Assembly: GCA_964432995.1 (NCBI GenBank)
Contig: CAYSPU010000043.1
Span: 1-28,510, forward strand
Reading direction: 5' to 3'
Source: CAYSPU01 sp964432995
GTDB taxonomy: Bacteria > Verrucomicrobiota > Verrucomicrobiia > Limisphaerales > JAHDYP01
DNA: 28,510 nucleotides
The translations under genes and the position numbers were made by a program. Below are positions 14,998 through 22,512 of this stretch, piece after piece (the first letter of the stretch is position 1; each line of letters starts with the position of its first letter). The notes below the pieces were generated by a model. It ran no database searches. It saw nothing but the letters and a program-made list of their open reading frames with translations, and was not told where the DNA came from.

Positions 14998-15663
14998 ATG
15001 GCGGCAGCCGCCCACATCCTGATCGTGGAAGACGATGATCTGCAGTATGAGATCTACGAGGAGGCGCTGCGGGATTACACGTTGACCCGGGCGAAGACGG
15101 GCACCGAGGCGCTTCAGGCGATCGCGAAGTCGTTGCCGGGAATCATCATCCTGGATCACATTCTGGCGGAGGGACAACTGGGGCTGGACTACCTGGCGGA
15201 GCTGAGGGAGTTGTTACCGTTTGTGCCGGTGATCATTGTGTCGGGCGCCCTCGAGGTGCACGAGCAGATGGTGGCGCTGCAGGGGCCGCGGCGGGCCCAC
15301 TACTGCCTGACCAAGCCGGTGGATCTGTCGGAGCTGACGCAGACGATCGAGACCGCGTTGCGCGAGTGCGGCGAGCAGGAGGTGGTGCGCCAGTTTGAGG
15401 CGCTCGAACGTTCCAAGCGGGTCGATGTGCAGGAGCTGTTAAGTCGGTCGACCGACCGGTTGGCGCGCCAGACGCAGATCCGGCAGCAGTTGGCCGAGGC
15501 GAGCGACCGCCCGAACATCTCGGCGCTGGCTCGCCAGTTCCGAGTTGCCCGTCGTACCATCATCCGGGACCTGCAGGAGCTGATCCGACGGGGGGAACTC
15601 CCGGCGGACGTGTATCCGCGGTCCTCGGCGGAGAGCGGCGACGACGAGGAGGCGGGCGGCTAG
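14998..15663 (+). CDS. Response regulator with HTH output domain
   Basis: 221 residues from the ATG at 14998; an in-frame ATG at 14986 would add four. The receiver domain (about 4-120) has the acidic pair in ILIVEDDD, phospho-acceptor Asp53 (IIILDHILAEG), Ser82 (IIVSGAL) and Lys106 (CLTKPVD). After a charged helical linker, residues about 165-200 (NISALARQFRVARRTIIRDLQELIRRGELP) form a winged-HTH-like DNA-binding motif similar to HTH_11/DeoR N-termini. This is not one of the common OmpR, NarL or NtrC outputs. It is 53 bp downstream of the propeller histidine kinase and is its obvious partner; together they form a two-component pair. The target genes are unknown; the adjacent secreted propeller and deacetylase genes are candidates. 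Confidence 0.88.
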   Translation: MAAAAHILIVEDDDLQYEIYEEALRDYTLTRAKTGTEALQAIAKSLPGIIILDHILAEGQLGLDYLAELRELLPFVPVIIVSGALEVHEQMVALQGPRRAHYCLTKPVDLSELTQTIETALRECGEQEVVRQFEALERSKRVDVQELLSRSTDRLARQTQIRQQLAEASDRPNISALARQFRVARRTIIRDLQELIRRGELPADVYPRSSAESGDDEEAGG

Positions 15664-15749
15664 TGCTTCGACCCGCAGTTCGCTCAGCACGAGTGCTTCG
15701 ACCCGCAAGGAATGAAACGACAACGACCGACCCGCAGCTCGCTCAGCAC
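15662..15749. repeat. Short direct repeats after the response regulator
   Basis: AGTGCTTCGACCCGCA occurs at 15662-15677 and again at 15692-15707. The adjoining CCCGCAGTTCGCTCAGCAC (15672-15690) recurs with one change at 15731-15749. The units are partly overlapping and lie in the 166-bp spacer before the PIG-L gene. The first unit overlaps the stop codon of the response regulator. No coding sense is apparent. Confidence 0.65.
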
Positions 15750-15829
15750 CAGTCCTCAGCCAGAAGTCCGTTCGCGAACTTGTGTGCCGAAGGACTGGGA
15801 TGGGTAGAGCTCCGAGGCGGGAGGATTGC

Positions 15830-16711
15830 ATGAAAGCCCTGTTTGTTCACGCGCACTACGACGACTACGAGTTTACGACGGCGGGCACGTTTGCCCTGTG
15901 GCGGAGCCGTCTCGGGCCGAGCTTTCGCGGGCGGGTCCTGATTGTTACCGACGGCGCCGCCGGGCATCATTTCCGGACGCGAGCCGAGACGGCGCGGCTG
16001 CGGCGGCGGGAGCAGCAGGCATCGGCGCGCCGGGGCGGGTACGAGTTTGAGCTGCTGCGCTATCCGAATGGCCGGGTGCCCCGCGAGGGTTGCCTGGAGA
16101 CCGATCCGCCGCTGCTGGCGGCGCTGTGGAAGGCGATTCGTGATTTCGAGCCGGACTACCTGTTTTGTCCCCCGCTGCCGGCGGATCCCCTGGCGGGGGT
16201 GCATGCGGACCATCTGGTGGTGGCGGAGGCGGTTCGGCGGGTGGCCTACTTGCTGAACGTGCCGCACGCCTACACGCCGGAGTATCCGGCGAACGAGCGG
16301 CGGTCGAAACCGTGCACGGTCCCGGTGATTCTGCAGACCTACGATTCGTATCACGCGGATGCCACGGCATTCGATTTGGCGGTCGATATTGAGCCGGTCT
16401 TTCCGCTCGTGGCGGAGTTGGCGTGGCAGCACCAATCTCAGATCAGTGAATGGCTGCCGTGGGTGGGTCGGCATCAAATGGAGCCGCCGGCGTCGCCGGG
16501 GGACTGGGCCCGGGCGCTGCGCGAGCGTTATCAGCGGCGCCAGCGCGCGTTGGGGATTCGGAGCCGGCGTCTGGTCGAAGTGTTCACGGTTACGGCGTGG
16601 GGCGAGGTGCCGACGCTCGCCCGGCTGCAGGGGGATTTCCCGGGGCTCTCATCGGGCTCGCACCTGCGTCGGCTCGAGGCGCGCCTGCGCCGGTGGCGAG
16701 GGGAGGCGTAG
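15830..16711 (+). CDS. PIG-L family N-acetyl-sugar deacetylase
   Basis: 293 residues. The ATG at 15830 has GGGAGG 6 bp upstream. The N-terminus MKALFVHAHYDDYE matches the PIG-L AHPDDE motif, with His9, Asp11 and Asp12 in the zinc and catalytic positions (Pro is replaced by Tyr). The second zinc motif is HADH (His125, Asp127, His128). A Rossmann-like core and an RRREQQASARRGGYE segment agree with the LmbE/PIG-L family. These enzymes are zinc-dependent and remove acetyl groups from GlcNAc-containing glycolipids, glycosides or related small molecules. The substrate cannot be inferred here. It is on the same strand as the two-component pair, separated by 166 bp with direct repeats, so it may be an independent unit. 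There is no signal peptide; it is cytoplasmic. Confidence 0.82.
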   Translation: MKALFVHAHYDDYEFTTAGTFALWRSRLGPSFRGRVLIVTDGAAGHHFRTRAETARLRRREQQASARRGGYEFELLRYPNGRVPREGCLETDPPLLAALWKAIRDFEPDYLFCPPLPADPLAGVHADHLVVAEAVRRVAYLLNVPHAYTPEYPANERRSKPCTVPVILQTYDSYHADATAFDLAVDIEPVFPLVAELAWQHQSQISEWLPWVGRHQMEPPASPGDWARALRERYQRRQRALGIRSRRLVEVFTVTAWGEVPTLARLQGDFPGLSSGSHLRRLEARLRRWRGEA

Positions 16712-16740
16712 GCGGAGGTCGGGAGGCTCAGGGGTTGGAA

Positions 16741-16769
16741 GGTTCAGAGGTTCAGGGTTCACGGTTCAG
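16741..16769. repeat. Four tandem 7-nt units GGTTCA(G/C)
   Basis: GGTTCAGA, GGTTCAG, GGTTCAC and GGTTCAG follow each other between the convergent PIG-L and LolA-like genes. It is a short microsatellite with no coding role. The 253-bp spacer 16712-16964 otherwise holds only the palindromic segment at 16841-16930. Confidence 0.6.
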
Positions 16770-16840
16770 CAGGTCACCGTTCAAGGTCATTGCTTCCCAT
16801 GAATCCCCCTTTCCATTCTGGGATACCACTTCGCATGCAA

Positions 16841-16930
16841 GGTAGGGCGCCCTCTCCGAGGGCGCCGCGAGATGCTGTATCCGTGCACGAACCACTGGTT
16901 TCCGGCGCGATGCGGAGACCACGCCCTACC
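16841..16930. repeat. Palindromic intergenic element (90 bp)
   Basis: GGTAGGGCG at 16841-16849 and its exact complement at 16922-16930 bracket the segment. Inside is a perfect 9-bp hairpin, GGCGCCCTC-TCC-GAGGGCGCC (16846-16866). No flanking direct duplication is seen. It may be a REP/MITE-type element, or a bidirectional terminator for the two converging genes. Confidence 0.5.
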
Positions 16931-16964
16931 AGTTTTCAGGGTAACCTCCTGTGCCCCTCTTTCC

Positions 16965-17810
16965 TCACCGTCGACCGCCTGGCGGTGGCTGCAGGACCGT
17001 ATAGCCAGCGGGGATCACCGGATCGAACAGGGCGGGGTCGATGGTGGGATTGGCGACGCCGTTGGTGAACTCGTTGCGCAGGCGGGAGCCGTCGGCGAAG
17101 TGGAGTTCGCTGCTCTCGAGTGTGGAATCGGCGACGAGGATGACGAGGTCGACCTGGGGCATCCAGCGCCGGGCGGAGGTCGATCTGGGCCGAAGGGAGA
17201 TGCGAAGTCGGTTGTCGGCGGTGGCGGCGGAGAGCAGTTCGAAGCGTTGGTCGAGTTCAACGGCGTCGCGGGGGAAGCCGGCTTCGATGAGGGCGAGGGA
17301 GTCCTGCCAGGCGCCGGGGCTTGCGCCGGTCAGGGGGTAGAGTTCGGCGCGGTGCAGTCGGGGATAAAGGAGAACGAGGCGGTTCTGCTGGCGGATGGCG
17401 ATGGTGCGCGGGGGATCGCCGAGTTCCCAGCGGAAGTGGTTGGGGACTTGGAACCAGACGCGGCCGGTGGTGGTGACCGGTTGGGTGAGGGTCTTGAGGG
17501 TGCGCGTCTGGATCACGCCGGCGGACCAGGTCTGGACGTTGGTCCTGGAGGCGAGCCAGGAGGAAAGGAGGTCATTGGTGGCGGACCATCCGGCCGAGGC
17601 GGAACCGATGAGCAGGGCGGCGATGGTTGTGGTCAGCCACCGGGCGCGGGGGGAAATGCAGAATGCAGAATGAAGAATGCAGAATGGAGTTGTGGTCCCG
17701 CCGGCCGGCGCGCGACTCACGCTGGGGGCGTAAACCGCCCGGGTTGGTCGGCGGACCGGCGTGCCGGGGCGTCGGCGCCAGAAGGCCAGATGGGGACGAA
17801 GTGATACCAT
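16965..17810 (-). CDS. LolA-like outer-membrane lipoprotein carrier homologue
   Basis: The frame runs from an ATG at 17810, but the true start is uncertain. The apparent signal peptide (RARWLTTTIAALLIGSASAGWSA) begins near residue 55, and no ATG lies between it and 17810. The mature part (about 78-281) has the LolA-like half-barrel pattern: LLSSWLASRTNVQTW, then a strand set including GRVWFQVPNHFRWELGDPPRTIAIRQQNRLVLLYPRLHRAELYPL. LolA proteins carry lipoproteins or, in aryl-polyene-type clusters, lipid-like products across the periplasm. The 5' part overlaps the end of the MMPL gene by 94 bp and contains five 7-nt repeats, which encode FCILHSAFCIS-type residues. These residues are unlikely to be functional. 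It may be translated from a CTG or by coupling to the MMPL gene. Confidence 0.68.
   Translation of the reverse strand: MVSLRPHLAFWRRRPGTPVRRPTRAVYAPSVSRAPAGGTTTPFCILHSAFCISPRARWLTTTIAALLIGSASAGWSATNDLLSSWLASRTNVQTWSAGVIQTRTLKTLTQPVTTTGRVWFQVPNHFRWELGDPPRTIAIRQQNRLVLLYPRLHRAELYPLTGASPGAWQDSLALIEAGFPRDAVELDQRFELLSAATADNRLRISLRPRSTSARRWMPQVDLVILVADSTLESSELHFADGSRLRNEFTNGVANPTIDPALFDPVIPAGYTVLQPPPGGRR
17655..17689. repeat. Five tandem 7-nt units AATG(C/A/G)AG
   Basis: Units are AATGCAG, AATGCAG, AATGAAG, AATGCAG and AATGGAG, between the MMPL stop (17717) and the LolA-like signal peptide. Because 7 is not a multiple of 3, a gain or loss of a unit would shift any frame read across it. Confidence 0.7.
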
Positions 17811-20800
17811 TGGTCCGGATGCTGCCGGATGACCGGTTCAAACGCACGCACGATCCGCTGGGTGAACTCGCGGCGGGCGTCCGGGTCGCGAAGGGCGGGT
17901 CGGTCGTACGGAATCGCCGGGAGGATGTGTGCCGCGTAACGGTTCCGGGAGTCACGCGGGAGGTACACGGGGAGAACGAGGCAACCCGAAGCGCGCGCCA
18001 GTTCCGCCGGCGCTACGGAAGCGTCGAACGGTTGTCCTAACAACTCCACGCGCACGGCGGTTGGCTGGGGCGGCCGGTCGATTAACAAGGCAACTACGGC
18101 TCCGGCTTCGAGGCGACGGATCACCTCGACGAACGCGAAGGGGTCCTGGCGGATGACGAGCGTCTCGATGCCGTAGCGCGCCCTGGATGCGCGGCGCAGA
18201 TCGGTGAGCCTGGTGTCGGGCTCGGCGAGCGTGAGGGCGAGGATCAACTCGCCGCGCTGCGACATGATGGGCGCGCCGAATTCCCAGTTCCCGAGGTGGG
18301 GAGAGACGAGCAGGAGACCTCGTCGGCTGGCGACTGCCTCCTGGTAGAGCTGGGTTCCGACCAATTCGCCGATCAATCCCTCGAGCCCGCGTCCGCTCTC
18401 GTACCACCACAGGTCGGCCAGCTTGCAGGCGAAGTTGTCATACAGTCTTCGGGCGGCGGCCTGGGCTCGGACCCGATCTCCGCCCAGGGCGGGCACGAGG
18501 TTGTCTGCCACCACGCGCCGCCTTTGGGTTCCGAGATGCCAGAACACTGCGGCGACCATGCGGGCAATCCCGTGAGCGATCCGGCGAGGCAGGCGGCGTG
18601 CGATGGCGAGGCCCAGTTGCCAGATCGCGGCCCGATAGAGCCGCGAGGGGCCGTCGAACGCCGGTGCCTTCGAGCGACCGGACGGGGGCGCGCTCGCGGG
18701 AGAGGTTGCGCGACTGTGGCCAAGACACAGCGTCCACCAACCGGGGAGCAGAAGGAGGGAGACCACCAGCGTAACCGCGATGCCCAGGGCACAGACGCGG
18801 CCGAGGGCGGCCAACCCGGAGTTGCTGCACCAGGCCAGCGAGCTGAATCCGGCCATGGTGGTCGCCGAGCACAGCAGCAGCGCCAGGCCGACGCCGCGCA
18901 AGGCGACGCTTGGCTGTCCCGGATGCCGCCGCAGGGCCAATTGGACGTGAATTCCGTAATCGACGCCCGCGCCCAGCAAGAGCGGGAGGGCGACCAAATT
19001 CATCAGGTTCCAGGACCAGTCGAGGAGGGCCATGAGCGCCAGGAGCAGAACGCTACTGGAAGCCAGCCCGGTCAGACTCAGGGCCACTTCGGTCCACCGG
19101 CGGAACGTCAGGAACAGGCTCGTGACGACGAGGACGACGACGACGGGGAGGATCAATGCGAGGTCGCGTTCGACGCGTTCGGCCAGCAAGCCGCCCAACG
19201 CCGGCCAGCTTGTCAGCCAGACGCCCGGAGTGGTGAGTTCCTGCTCGAGGGCGCGGAATGTCGGGAGCAACGCCGCGGCCGTGGAAACGGCAGGTTGAAC
19301 GAGGATGACCGCGTGAGACGAATCGGTCTCGCGTGCCAGGAAACGGCTGAGCATCCAGCGCGCAACGGTGTTGGTGGGCGGGATCACGATGTCCCTTTCC
19401 GCCCAGCGGGACCAGTTTTGGAGAACGTTGTCGGTGAATTCGAGGGCGGCGGGGGCGAGCCCTTCCTCCGCAGCGAGTTGATGCAGCAGGGCCTGCTGTG
19501 CGGCCAGAGCTCCCAGCGAGTGGCGGTTCTGCCGCTGACGGATCGGGTTCGGCCAAAATGCCGTGGGGGCGGTGAAACCGGCAATCTGGTTGCGGGCTAC
19601 GGCCTGGCGCAGGCGCGTCTCGCTCTGTTCCAGGCGGCCGAGGACCTCGAGATCGTTGGTGCCGGCCACAACCAGCCACCAGGGCTCGTCGGCCTGCTTG
19701 AGGCGGGCGCGGAGGTGTTCGAGGGCGGCGTGGGCCTGGCTGTTGATGGGGCGCAGGGCTTCCGTGCTGCGATCCAGGGGCGGCAGTCCCCTGAGCGCCA
19801 GGAGAGTGCCGGCGGCGAACAGCAGAATGGCGGTGACACCGACGCCCCAGGAGACCGGAATCGATGAACGATGGTCCGCGTCCGATGTTGGCGTCGATTG
19901 GATGATATTCGCGTCCGACGGCGGGGAGGTCGCGGGGCCGACGCGGTGAGCGGCGAGGAACCAGTGGAGATAGACCCGGAGCATCACGACGGCGGCCAGG
20001 CCGATGCCGATGCCGACCAGCATGCCCAGTTGGCGGAGCCCGGGCATGGAGGAGAGGGCGACGGTCCCGAAAGCCACGGCCGTGGTCAGCGCGGCGCAGG
20101 TGATTCCCCGCCAGTGGATCCCCCGGATGCCCGCAACCCCCAGCTCCGGGTGTGTCCGATGCTCCTGGTAGAGAAGAAGCCCGTAATCAGCCGCCAAGCC
20201 CAGCAGCATCGCGGCGAAGCCAACGCTAACAACATTCAGACGACCGAAGCAGAGCCCGCCGACAGCGACGGTGCCTGCCAGAACGAGCCCGAGCATGATC
20301 ACCAACTGCACCAGCGGACGCCATCGGCGATGCGCCAGGAAGAAGATCAGTCCGACAAACACCGTCGTTCCGACGACCGACCGCACGAGGTCCCGTTCCA
20401 TGCCGCCGCCGATCTCCGCCATGAACGCCGGTTGGCCGGTGGAGCGGATCTGGCACGGTGGCTGCCCGGCACGCCAGGCTGCCACCGCCTTCTCCACCCG
20501 GTTCATCCACCGGGTGCATTCGCGGTAGCCCGGCAGCGCCTCACGTGGCCGCAAGAACAACAACCGAAACCGACCGTCCGCCGACGACCACCAGTCCGCC
20601 CCGCCCCGTGCCAGAGGGTCCAGCGTGGGATCCACACCCGCCGTTTGCCCCAAGCCGAGCGGGTCGTAACTGCGTCGGCTCAGGTCCGCAAAGGAAAACG
20701 ACGTGGCCAACGTCTCCCGCGTCTCCCGGAAGCTCGCCCGCAATGGCCCCGGCTGGAAGCGCTCGACGAGTTGCGCCACCTCCGCTTCCGGACGCTGCAG

Positions 20801-21160
20801 CCAGAGGTAGGCGACCAGTTCCGCCACATCCGCGGGGTGCTCGAGCCACGGCGGTTGCGCCAGGACTTCGGCGTCCAACGCGGTGTCGCGACGAAGGGCG
20901 TCGCCCAGCGACAGCGCCGCCCTCTCAGTCGTGTCCGGATCGGGCGTCTCCAGCGTGAGGATCAACTCCCGCGTGTCGGCGAAGTGGCGCTGGTAGAGTT
21001 GGAGACCACGGACTGCCGGCAGGTCGCGCGGAAGGAGGTCGAGGACCTCGACATCGAACCGGACGCGGCCCAGGCCCAGGGCGAGCAGAAGCAGGGCGGC
21101 TCCCCATCCGACGAGGCGCCAGTCGATCCGGGAACGGCCGGGTGTCGCCGGTGTGCTCAT
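17717..21160 (-). CDS. MMPL/RND-family exporter fused to an LpxL/HtrB-like lysophospholipid acyltransferase
   Basis: 1147 residues. The ATG at 21160-21158 overlaps the TGA of the upstream lipoprotein gene in an ATGA pair, so I prefer it to the in-frame ATG at 21184. Residues about 1-840 are an RND-like transporter. One helix at the start (LVGWGAALLLLALGLGRV) precedes a periplasmic loop. Then come two clusters of membrane helices (around VVGTTVFVGLIFFL, AAMLLGLAADYGLLLYQEHR and, in the second half, GAGVDYGIHVQLALRRH). Residues about 860-1140 form an acyltransferase (LYRAAIWQLGLAIARRLP...RRVVADNL) with HXXXXE in SPHLGNWEFG (His955) and a second block LLIDRPPQ. MMPL, acyltransferase and LolA genes occur side by side in aryl-polyene and flexirubin-type clusters; here two are in one chain. 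Probable inner-membrane handling of a lipid-like product. Confidence 0.85.
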   Translation of the reverse strand: MSTPATPGRSRIDWRLVGWGAALLLLALGLGRVRFDVEVLDLLPRDLPAVRGLQLYQRHFADTRELILTLETPDPDTTERAALSLGDALRRDTALDAEVLAQPPWLEHPADVAELVAYLWLQRPEAEVAQLVERFQPGPLRASFRETRETLATSFSFADLSRRSYDPLGLGQTAGVDPTLDPLARGGADWWSSADGRFRLLFLRPREALPGYRECTRWMNRVEKAVAAWRAGQPPCQIRSTGQPAFMAEIGGGMERDLVRSVVGTTVFVGLIFFLAHRRWRPLVQLVIMLGLVLAGTVAVGGLCFGRLNVVSVGFAAMLLGLAADYGLLLYQEHRTHPELGVAGIRGIHWRGITCAALTTAVAFGTVALSSMPGLRQLGMLVGIGIGLAAVVMLRVYLHWFLAAHRVGPATSPPSDANIIQSTPTSDADHRSSIPVSWGVGVTAILLFAAGTLLALRGLPPLDRSTEALRPINSQAHAALEHLRARLKQADEPWWLVVAGTNDLEVLGRLEQSETRLRQAVARNQIAGFTAPTAFWPNPIRQRQNRHSLGALAAQQALLHQLAAEEGLAPAALEFTDNVLQNWSRWAERDIVIPPTNTVARWMLSRFLARETDSSHAVILVQPAVSTAAALLPTFRALEQELTTPGVWLTSWPALGGLLAERVERDLALILPVVVVLVVTSLFLTFRRWTEVALSLTGLASSSVLLLALMALLDWSWNLMNLVALPLLLGAGVDYGIHVQLALRRHPGQPSVALRGVGLALLLCSATTMAGFSSLAWCSNSGLAALGRVCALGIAVTLVVSLLLLPGWWTLCLGHSRATSPASAPPSGRSKAPAFDGPSRLYRAAIWQLGLAIARRLPRRIAHGIARMVAAVFWHLGTQRRRVVADNLVPALGGDRVRAQAAARRLYDNFACKLADLWWYESGRGLEGLIGELVGTQLYQEAVASRRGLLLVSPHLGNWEFGAPIMSQRGELILALTLAEPDTRLTDLRRASRARYGIETLVIRQDPFAFVEVIRRLEAGAVVALLIDRPPQPTAVRVELLGQPFDASVAPAELARASGCLVLPVYLPRDSRNRYAAHILPAIPYDRPALRDPDARREFTQRIVRAFEPVIRQHPDQWYHFVPIWPSGADAPARRSADQPGRFTPPA

Positions 21161-21645
21161 GGCCCCAAGTAACCCTCGAGACATTGGCCGGTGCGCGCAT
21201 GGCGCATACGGAAAGCGTCAGGTGTCGGACGTTCGAAAGTCCAGCCGCGCGGGGCCGGGCGTCCTTGCAGACAGCGGGCAAGGACGAACCAGACGATGCG
21301 GTTTGGCGGCTGGCCCCGACCGGTGTAGACCCGCGGGCGGGTTGGGGACTCGAGACGCCAGCCAAGAGCGGTCTGCTGGGCGACGACCAGGGAAACGGGT
21401 GGCTTGGCGAACTCGATGGATGCGGCGCCAGTGGGATGCGTGGCGAGGGTGAGTTCACCGGCAACCTCGGCAGCCCGGTAGGAGGCTTTCCACACCGCTT
21501 GGCCTTGACGCAACTGCCAGCCGTCAGTGGGGAACTCCGGCAGCATGGCAGGCGCCTCGCCCGGGGTATGGCAGCCGACCCCGAGCAAAGTCGCGCCCAA
21601 GCTCGCCACGAGAAACCGCCATCGCCTGCGTCGTCGGGATCTCAC
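21157..21645 (-). CDS. Small predicted outer-membrane lipoprotein upstream of the MMPL fusion
   Basis: From a GTG at 21645 the product has an ideal lipoprotein signal: VRSRRRRRWRF, a hydrophobic stretch VASLGATL and the lipobox LGVGC. The same frame extends to a GTG at 21765, but that would place 40 odd residues before the signal peptide. The mature part (about 140 residues) is beta-rich with no motif I can name with certainty. The position before an MMPL gene is where DUF3261-type lipoproteins are found in aryl-polyene clusters, and I think that is the best guess. It overlaps the MMPL gene by ATGA, so translational coupling is likely. Confidence 0.65.
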   Translation of the reverse strand: MRSRRRRRWRFLVASLGATLLGVGCHTPGEAPAMLPEFPTDGWQLRQGQAVWKASYRAAEVAGELTLATHPTGAASIEFAKPPVSLVVAQQTALGWRLESPTRPRVYTGRGQPPNRIVWFVLARCLQGRPAPRGWTFERPTPDAFRMRHARTGQCLEGYLGP

Positions 21646-21760
21646 TTCGTGTTGGCGCAGGAGGGTGCAGGTCTGCTCGACAATTGGCCAGCGGTTTGTC
21701 TGAACCATGACCTCAAAAAGCGGTTGCGCCATCACCGGCAGAAGACGGCGAATCTCCTCG

Positions 21761-21847
21761 TCCACCCCGTTTCAGGCGGCGGGCCTTCTCCTGGTCATGA
21801 CCGAGCAGATGCTTGAGCCCGACCAGCAGGAACGAACGGAACTCCGG
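21761..21847 (-). pseudogene. Fragment of a second ECF sigma-factor gene
   Basis: Read on the minus strand, the frame encodes PEFRSFLLVGLKHLL followed by GHDQEKARRLKRGG. This matches the region-2 segment FRSFLLxxLKHFLANExDxARxxKRGG of a widespread PVC ECF sigma subgroup. The fragment begins directly after the VapC stop codon, and its frame ends in a stop at 21713 without the rest of the protein. There is no start or HTH region. It is a relic about 29 codons long. Confidence 0.5.
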
Positions 21848-21848
21848 C

Positions 21849-22235
21849 CTACCACAAGACGGCCGCACCCAACATTTGGAACGACGGGTCCGGTGTCACC
21901 ACCGTAAGTCCACGCGTCATCGCCTGCGCACACAGCAAACGGTCGAATGGGTCTCGGTGGATGACTGGCAACTCACCGCTTCGGAAGAGCGACTCGTAGT
22001 CGATCGGTTGGCGCTGCAAATCGAAAAAGGCCAACTGTTTGGGGATCCAGGTTCGCGGGACTTCCGGCATGGGCAGCTTGCCCGTTTGGTGGTTCAGCAC
22101 GATCTCCCAAACGGCGACGTCGCTAAGGAACAGGCGATTCAGTTCGTCGTCCAAGGCCGTTCGCGCCGGAGCAGACAGCCGATCGGGATCGGCGGCCAGC
22201 CAAAGAAAAGCGCAAGTGTCTAGAAGGAGGTTCAC
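21849..22235 (-). CDS. PIN-domain ribonuclease toxin, VapC-like
   Basis: 128 residues from a GTG at 22235-22233, giving MNLLLDTCAFLWLAADP, the classic VapC start. It overlaps the antitoxin stop in a GTGA pair; an in-frame TTG at 22244 is less likely. Acidic metal-binding residues of the PIN fold are present: Asp6 in LLDTCAF, Glu44 in VAVWEIV, Asp95 and Asp98 in HRDPFDRLL, and Asp116 in VVTPD. PIN toxins cut RNA (often tRNA or rRNA) when released from their antitoxin. The length is normal for the family. It is cotranscribed with the Phd-type antitoxin gene before it. The stop at 21849 abuts a fragment of an ECF sigma gene. Confidence 0.9.
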   Translation of the reverse strand: MNLLLDTCAFLWLAADPDRLSAPARTALDDELNRLFLSDVAVWEIVLNHQTGKLPMPEVPRTWIPKQLAFFDLQRQPIDYESLFRSGELPVIHRDPFDRLLCAQAMTRGLTVVTPDPSFQMLGAAVLW

Positions 22236-22474
22236 AAGCCCCAATCCTTGAGTTCCTCCTCGGTCAAAGGCGCCAAAGCCCTGGGGGGCACATGAAAAGG
22301 CGCGCTGATCATGCGACCGACTTTCGGCCGGGCCGAGCGCTCACGCCGTTCGAGCGGAGACAGCCGGGCGATCGGACGCTTGCCCCGCGCAATCAGGAAT
22401 TCCTCTCCGGAGTCGACTTCAGCCAGATAGCGGGAGAGATGGGTCTTGGCATCATGCGTCGAAATTGTCTTCAT
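22232..22474 (-). CDS. Phd/YefM-family antitoxin
   Basis: 80 residues. The N-terminal Phd fold MKTISTHDAKTHLSRYLAEV and GEEFLIARGKRPIARL are characteristic of the DNA-binding, autoregulatory half. The C-terminal part (SAPFHVPPRALAPLTEEELKDWGL) would wrap the toxin. It is the first gene of a two-gene operon with the PIN toxin, overlapping it by 4 bp, and is preceded by a clear promoter. No Shine-Dalgarno sequence is evident, which matches the very short leader. Phd-PIN pairs are common in this phylum and often lie in variable DNA, as here among relics. Confidence 0.9.
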   Translation of the reverse strand: MKTISTHDAKTHLSRYLAEVDSGEEFLIARGKRPIARLSPLERRERSARPKVGRMISAPFHVPPRALAPLTEEELKDWGL

Positions 22475-22483
22475 CTTGTTGAA

Positions 22484-22512
22484 AGTTATCGTGTGTCACT
22501 CCGCTTAGTCAA
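22484..22512 (-). promoter_or_regulatory. Sigma-70-type promoter of the toxin-antitoxin operon
   Basis: On the minus strand TTGACT (22507-22512) and ATAACT (22484-22489) are separated by exactly 17 bp. The ATG of the antitoxin begins 9 bp after the -10 box, so the transcript would be leaderless or nearly so. A direct repeat CTTAGTC-AA-CTTAGTC on plus (22504-22519) overlaps the -35 box and could be the antitoxin operator. Confidence 0.55.

Noticed and set aside
16741..16785. CRISPR-like array
   Set aside because: Units are 7 nt and directly adjacent, with no spacers.
18296..21172. Long plus-strand open frames opposite the MMPL-acyltransferase fusion
   Set aside because: No membrane or domain pattern; they are the complement of a clear transporter.
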